Below are positions 61,140 to 64,000 of a stretch of DNA of 64,000 bases, in pieces. A model generated the notes under the pieces. That model was not told the DNA's origin. It saw only the letters and a program-made list of their open reading frames with translations, and did not search any database. The position numbers and the translations under genes are program-made. Within the stretch, counting starts at the first letter, position 1. Each line of letters begins with the position of its first letter. Source of the stretch: Pycnococcus provasolii (taxonomy: Eukaryota > Chlorophyta > Pseudoscourfieldiophyceae > Pseudoscourfieldiales > Pycnococcaceae); contig OW568872.1 in the NCBI GenBank assembly GCA_938743325.2, positions 248,001 through 312,000 of the forward strand, given 5' to 3'.

Positions 61140-61589
61140 AACCACCCCCAAAGTCAGAAGTACTACCGGGTACCTTTACGCGAGCAGTTTCCTCCTACTG
61201 TATATTTTGTCCAGTTTTTGTCACGATTGCCCACTCTGGGAGCACAGCTTGTCCCTGTATGTACAAGGGTGTTGGTTGGATCTGCCAAGCTTGCGAGCTG
61301 GTACAGTTTGCCAAACCTCCGACTGGGTTAGGGCACTGGTTAGGGCTAGGGCTAGAGGTTAGGCAAACTGTACCAGCTCGCAAGCTTGGCAGATCCGACC
61401 AACACCCTTGTACATACTGGGACAAGGTGCAGTAGTTCCCCTTGGCCGGGATCACCTTGCAAGCTCGCGGCCGGTGTGCAAGGTGTGTTTTTTTGTTTTT
61501 TTCACTGGCCGGAGTTTGGTAAGAAATAAGGAAGGGAAACCTCCTCTCCTCCTGGTTGGTGCGTAGGATCTCACCTCACATACAGTACC
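61140..61589. other. Non-coding region with telomere-looped fold-back
   Basis: Apart from the inverted repeat listed next, this gap has only the C/T-rich leader and AT-rich stretch before the RING gene. A TACAGTACC motif precedes that start. Confidence 0.4.
61248..61426. repeat. Inverted repeat with GGGTTAGGG-type loop
   Basis: Arms of 65 bases (61248-61312 and 61362-61426) are about 95 percent complementary (GGCAAACTGTACCAGCTCGC and on). The 49-base loop consists largely of GGGTTAGGG, GGTTAGGGCTAGGG and similar telomeric variants. Such a structure would form a long hairpin. Confidence 0.8.
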
Positions 61590-62420
61590 ATGCCCAATGT
61601 TGTCGCGTTCTCCAACTCGCCCTCGGTGGTGATTGCTGACGCTCCTGGTGCTGGTGCTAGTGCCGTTGCTCCTGCTCCTGGTGCCGTTGCTCCTTCAAGC
61701 AAGCCTCAGATGACCGTCGAAGCCGCACTCGAACAACTCGGAGTCGAACTCAAGTGCCCCGTCTGCCTCAGCCTACTCGGAACGCCGTGCGCGCGCCTGC
61801 CGTGCTCGCACTACTTCTGCAAAGAGTGCATCGACGCCGTCATCGCACACGGTGGGAGAGACGCGAGGTGCCCGTGCTGCAAGGTGCCAGCGGGCCGAAG
61901 GCAGGTTTCGAGCGACGAGAAGATGGACAGAACTGTGCACCTCTACAAAAAACTTGAGTGGGCGCTCGACACACAAATCTACATGAGCCAGCAGCCTGGT
62001 CCCGCCATGTTCACGCAGATGCCCGCACGAATGTCCGTACCAACGTCGTCGCCGTTGCCGTCGCTGTCACCGCCTCGGGAAAACTCGAGAGGTGCTGCTG
62101 CTGCTGCTGCTGATGATGCTTCTGCAGGTCTCACGTCGTCGCCGGACCCGATGTCGCAGGAAGAGACCTACCGCAAAGTGTCCCAAGACGGCGACGACGC
62201 CACTGAAATTCCAAGCACACCCGTGCCAAAGGCACTGCCGCAGCACACCACGCCACGCCTCCCGTCACGAGACTTCGAGAAGAAACGTGGCAAAGAAGTC
62301 GAACAGCTTGCTACTGTAGGGCTTGGACCAAACCCCAAGCGTTTCAAGAAGCAGTATGTGCGTGCGTTGGATCCCGAGCTCCGCCTGCCGCTCGTCTCTT
62401 TCGATTATGGAGACGAATGA
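61590..62420 (+). CDS. BRCA1/BARD1-type RING finger protein
   Basis: This 276-residue protein has an N-terminal C3HC4 RING at residues about 54-95: LKCPVCLSLLGTPCARLPCS, HYFCKECIDAVIAH and ARCPCCKVPAGRRQ. The helix after it (DRTVHLYKKLEWALD) is like that of BRCA1, where the paired helices make the dimer with BARD1. A probable role is an E3 ubiquitin ligase in DNA repair. The rest is disordered, with SQEE and SP motifs that kinases of the damage response could use, and ends in LRLPLVSFDYGDE. There is no BRCT domain, so it is much shorter than BRCA1 or BARD1; further exons or a truncation are possible. The ATG at 61590 follows a clear leader. Confidence 0.7.
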   Translation: MPNVVAFSNSPSVVIADAPGAGASAVAPAPGAVAPSSKPQMTVEAALEQLGVELKCPVCLSLLGTPCARLPCSHYFCKECIDAVIAHGGRDARCPCCKVPAGRRQVSSDEKMDRTVHLYKKLEWALDTQIYMSQQPGPAMFTQMPARMSVPTSSPLPSLSPPRENSRGAAAAAADDASAGLTSSPDPMSQEETYRKVSQDGDDATEIPSTPVPKALPQHTTPRLPSRDFEKKRGKEVEQLATVGLGPNPKRFKKQYVRALDPELRLPLVSFDYGDE

Positions 62421-62682
62421 ACTCGTTTTCTCCAAGTTGTTGTGCAAAAGCAAAATTGTTACATGTTGTCGTTTTTTTATTGAACATAAAGCCCTTACAA
62501 CCGCACGCACGATCGAGCAGAAGCAACGAGTGCGATCCAGTCGTGCCTTAATAGGGCGTCTCGTGCGCCGCCTGGTGTAAGCGCGATGCTGTCGTCTTCT
62601 TTCAGCATGTCTAGTGCCGGTAAGGGTGTCTAGTGCCGAATCCTGGTTAGGCTTAGGGCTAGGGTTAGCGATCGCACAGATA
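62421..62682. other. Intergenic spacer with TTAGGG variants
   Basis: GGTTAGGCTTAGGGCTAGGG lies at 62645-62664, just beyond the end of the macro-domain fragment. A TCTAGTGCCG repeat occurs twice at 62609 and 62630. No gene is seen. Confidence 0.45.
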
Positions 62683-63171
62683 TCAGTCGATTCGCGTCGC
62701 GCCTCGTGCTTCGATCGCGCCGACGAGCGTGTCGGCGTCCGCGTCGTCTTGCACCACAATCTGAAGTGCGAGCGCCGTCGTCGGGGACGCGCCGTCGTCG
62801 TGGCCCCGCCAACTCAGCGCCGCGCTCGCGGCGACGTCCGCGGCGTCAGCGTACGGCGCCCCTAAACCACCGCTTCCGAGCACGGGACTGACTGCGAAGG
62901 TTGCGCCGCTCTCGTGCGCCTTTGACATGGCGCTGTGCCAAGTTGACGTGAGCCTTGTGCGCCACGCCTCGACGTCCACGCCTCGATCGAATCGCGGCGC
63001 CACTGCGTGAACAATCAAGCCAAAGTTTTGCACGAGGCCACCGTACGATCGCGACACCGCTGCTCGTCCAGGGCGGCATCGTATTCTTTCTCGTTCCTCT
63101 CCTTTGAGCACAGGATAGTCCGCTGCCAACGCGAGACGCGCCCCCGCGGCTTCGTGCACGAGACCGTCCAC
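62683..63171 (-). pseudogene. Macro-domain protein, N-terminal part missing
   Basis: The frame reads VDGLVHEAAGARLALAAD, then VSRSYGGLVQNFGLIVHAVA, GATFAVSPVLGSGGLGAPYA and DAADVAASAALSWRG. This is the order of a macro domain, the fold that binds or removes ADP-ribose (GVDGAIHRAAG, K-Y-I-I-H-A-V-G-P, P-x-I-G-T-G-x-x-G in the family). The stop is at 62683. There is no ATG, and the first strand with the NAAN adenine-binding motif is absent. An upstream exon may supply it (an acceptor-like CCCAG lies just before), or the gene is truncated. Alone it would not fold. Confidence 0.65.
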
Positions 63172-63531
63172 GCACTGCTCTGGGAATTCCTCACTTCAAG
63201 GCAGCAGAGACGTGGTGGTGGCGGCCTGTCAACGAGGTGTGTCAACGGGAGTCAACGATTAGGTCACTTTACTTGAACCTTAACCTTATTCTGAAGTATG
63301 TACCTTTACACCCTAACGACCGTTGGGGATGTGACCGTTGCGGGAGCCGGGAGAGATAGGTTGCCATGAGGGACTTTCCTACGATAGTTTCCTGCATCTC
63401 ATTCCTCCCTCTCCTCTATTATTGTTTTGAAAATATACGGTGCCTCTACCACTACCCGGTACTTCCTACGTGGTGTCCCCCCCCCCCCTGCCCGAACCCG
63501 AGGTTGACTTAGGGAGGCTCTCATTTCCGCC
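63172..63531. other. Intergenic region, no gene seen
   Basis: Nothing beyond a C-run near 63478-63489 and an AT-rich segment at 63410-63440. Confidence 0.4.
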
Positions 63532-63843
63532 TTTTCCGCGGCCAATGTCGTTGGTCCTGTCGACCGGGGCGTCAAGACGAGTGTGGTCATCCTCCTCGTT
63601 GCTGACGCGTCCTGGTGAGTACAGGGCCGACAATGACGTGGGCGCGGGCAAAGCATTAGGGGCCGCGTATGCGTTGGTTTTCCGCGGCCAATGTCGTTGG
63701 TCCTGTCGACCGGGGCGTCGAGACGAGTGTGGTCATCCTCCTCGTTGCTGACGCGTCCTGGTGAGTACAGGGCCGACAATGACGTGGGCGCGGGCAAAGC
63801 AGCGTGCGCGGAGATGACCCTTAAGGGCCGCGTATGCGTTGGT
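63532..63843 (+). repeat. 146-bp tandem duplication
   Basis: The 124 bases at 63532-63655, beginning TTTTCCGCGGCCAATGTCGT, recur at 63678-63801 with almost no change. The short block GGCCGCGTATGCGTTGGT follows both copies (63661 and 63826). No conserved frame is supported. Confidence 0.85.
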
Positions 63844-64000
63844 GGGGATGAAGCGGTGGGCGTCTTGCAAGCTCGCTGACGAGGTGCGCGTCAGGCGCTC
63901 CGGCGACGAGTAGGCGCGTACGCGCCCGCAGTCGACGCGCGCGTGACCTTGATTCGCCGGGTCAAGAACGGACACCTGTGTTTTGATACACCTTCCTGTG

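Noticed and set aside
1-64000. Prokaryotic features (operons, Shine-Dalgarno sites, riboswitches)
   Set aside because: Gene content, a GT-AG intron and telomeric repeats show nuclear eukaryotic DNA; no such feature is expected or seen. No rRNA or tRNA gene was found either.

Overview
The window looks like the end of a nuclear chromosome from a small photosynthetic eukaryote, most likely a green alga of prasinophyte type. The support is: high GC with a few AT-richer islands; dense, mostly intronless genes with rare GT-AG introns; proteins with plastid-transit-like N-termini; serine/proline-rich wall-type (SPPPP) segments; LamG/IPT/REJ surface proteins; type I polyketide synthase pieces; multidomain acetyl-CoA carboxylase (ACC) pieces; and axonemal dynein. 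Degenerate CCCTAA repeats occupy bases 1-38, and TTAGGG-type tracts recur inside the window. A haptophyte or another alga cannot be excluded from sequence alone.

The left third (about 0.2-18.5 kb) is ordinary gene-dense DNA: a SEC12-like WD40 protein, DENR, a protein with several cyclic-nucleotide-binding domains, a LOG-family phosphoribohydrolase, cohesin SCC3/STAG, dymeclin, a plastid-type methyltransferase and a plastid-type protein of unknown function. A small patch of transposon and helicase debris (14.6-15.4 kb) lies between dymeclin and the methyltransferase.

From 18.6 kb the window becomes a mosaic. It holds a tyrosine-recombinase remnant between perfect 179-bp direct repeats, fold-backs, a REJ surface-protein gene spread over many frames, and a 69-bp minisatellite. 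That minisatellite is split by a 3.27-kb DNA transposon (25120-28385) with about 390-bp inverted ends, a 9-bp target duplication and captured GC-rich gene pieces, which resembles a Pack-MULE. Next come a dynein heavy-chain tail with an internal inversion that runs in frame into ACC, and a (CAA)n compound repeat. Then one uninterrupted reading frame of about 11.5 kb strings together a secreted LamG/IPT protein, an ACC fragment, a DUF2341 piece, a USP-type deubiquitinase and an HNH-like zinc module.

From 45 kb to the end are pieces of polyketide synthase, a duplicated SMC4 hinge, SMC4 and SMC1 coiled coils, an RRM protein whose 3' end runs into a 196-bp satellite containing telomeric repeats, UTP18, a macro domain, Copia debris, and a few apparently intact genes (a soluble protein at 51.6 kb, a 2OG-Fe(II) oxygenase-like gene in AT-rich DNA, a BRCA1-type RING protein). 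The repeated in-frame joining of unrelated genes is the most striking property. It is either a real rearrangement hot spot, probably subtelomeric, or an assembly chimera, and long reads across the junctions would decide.
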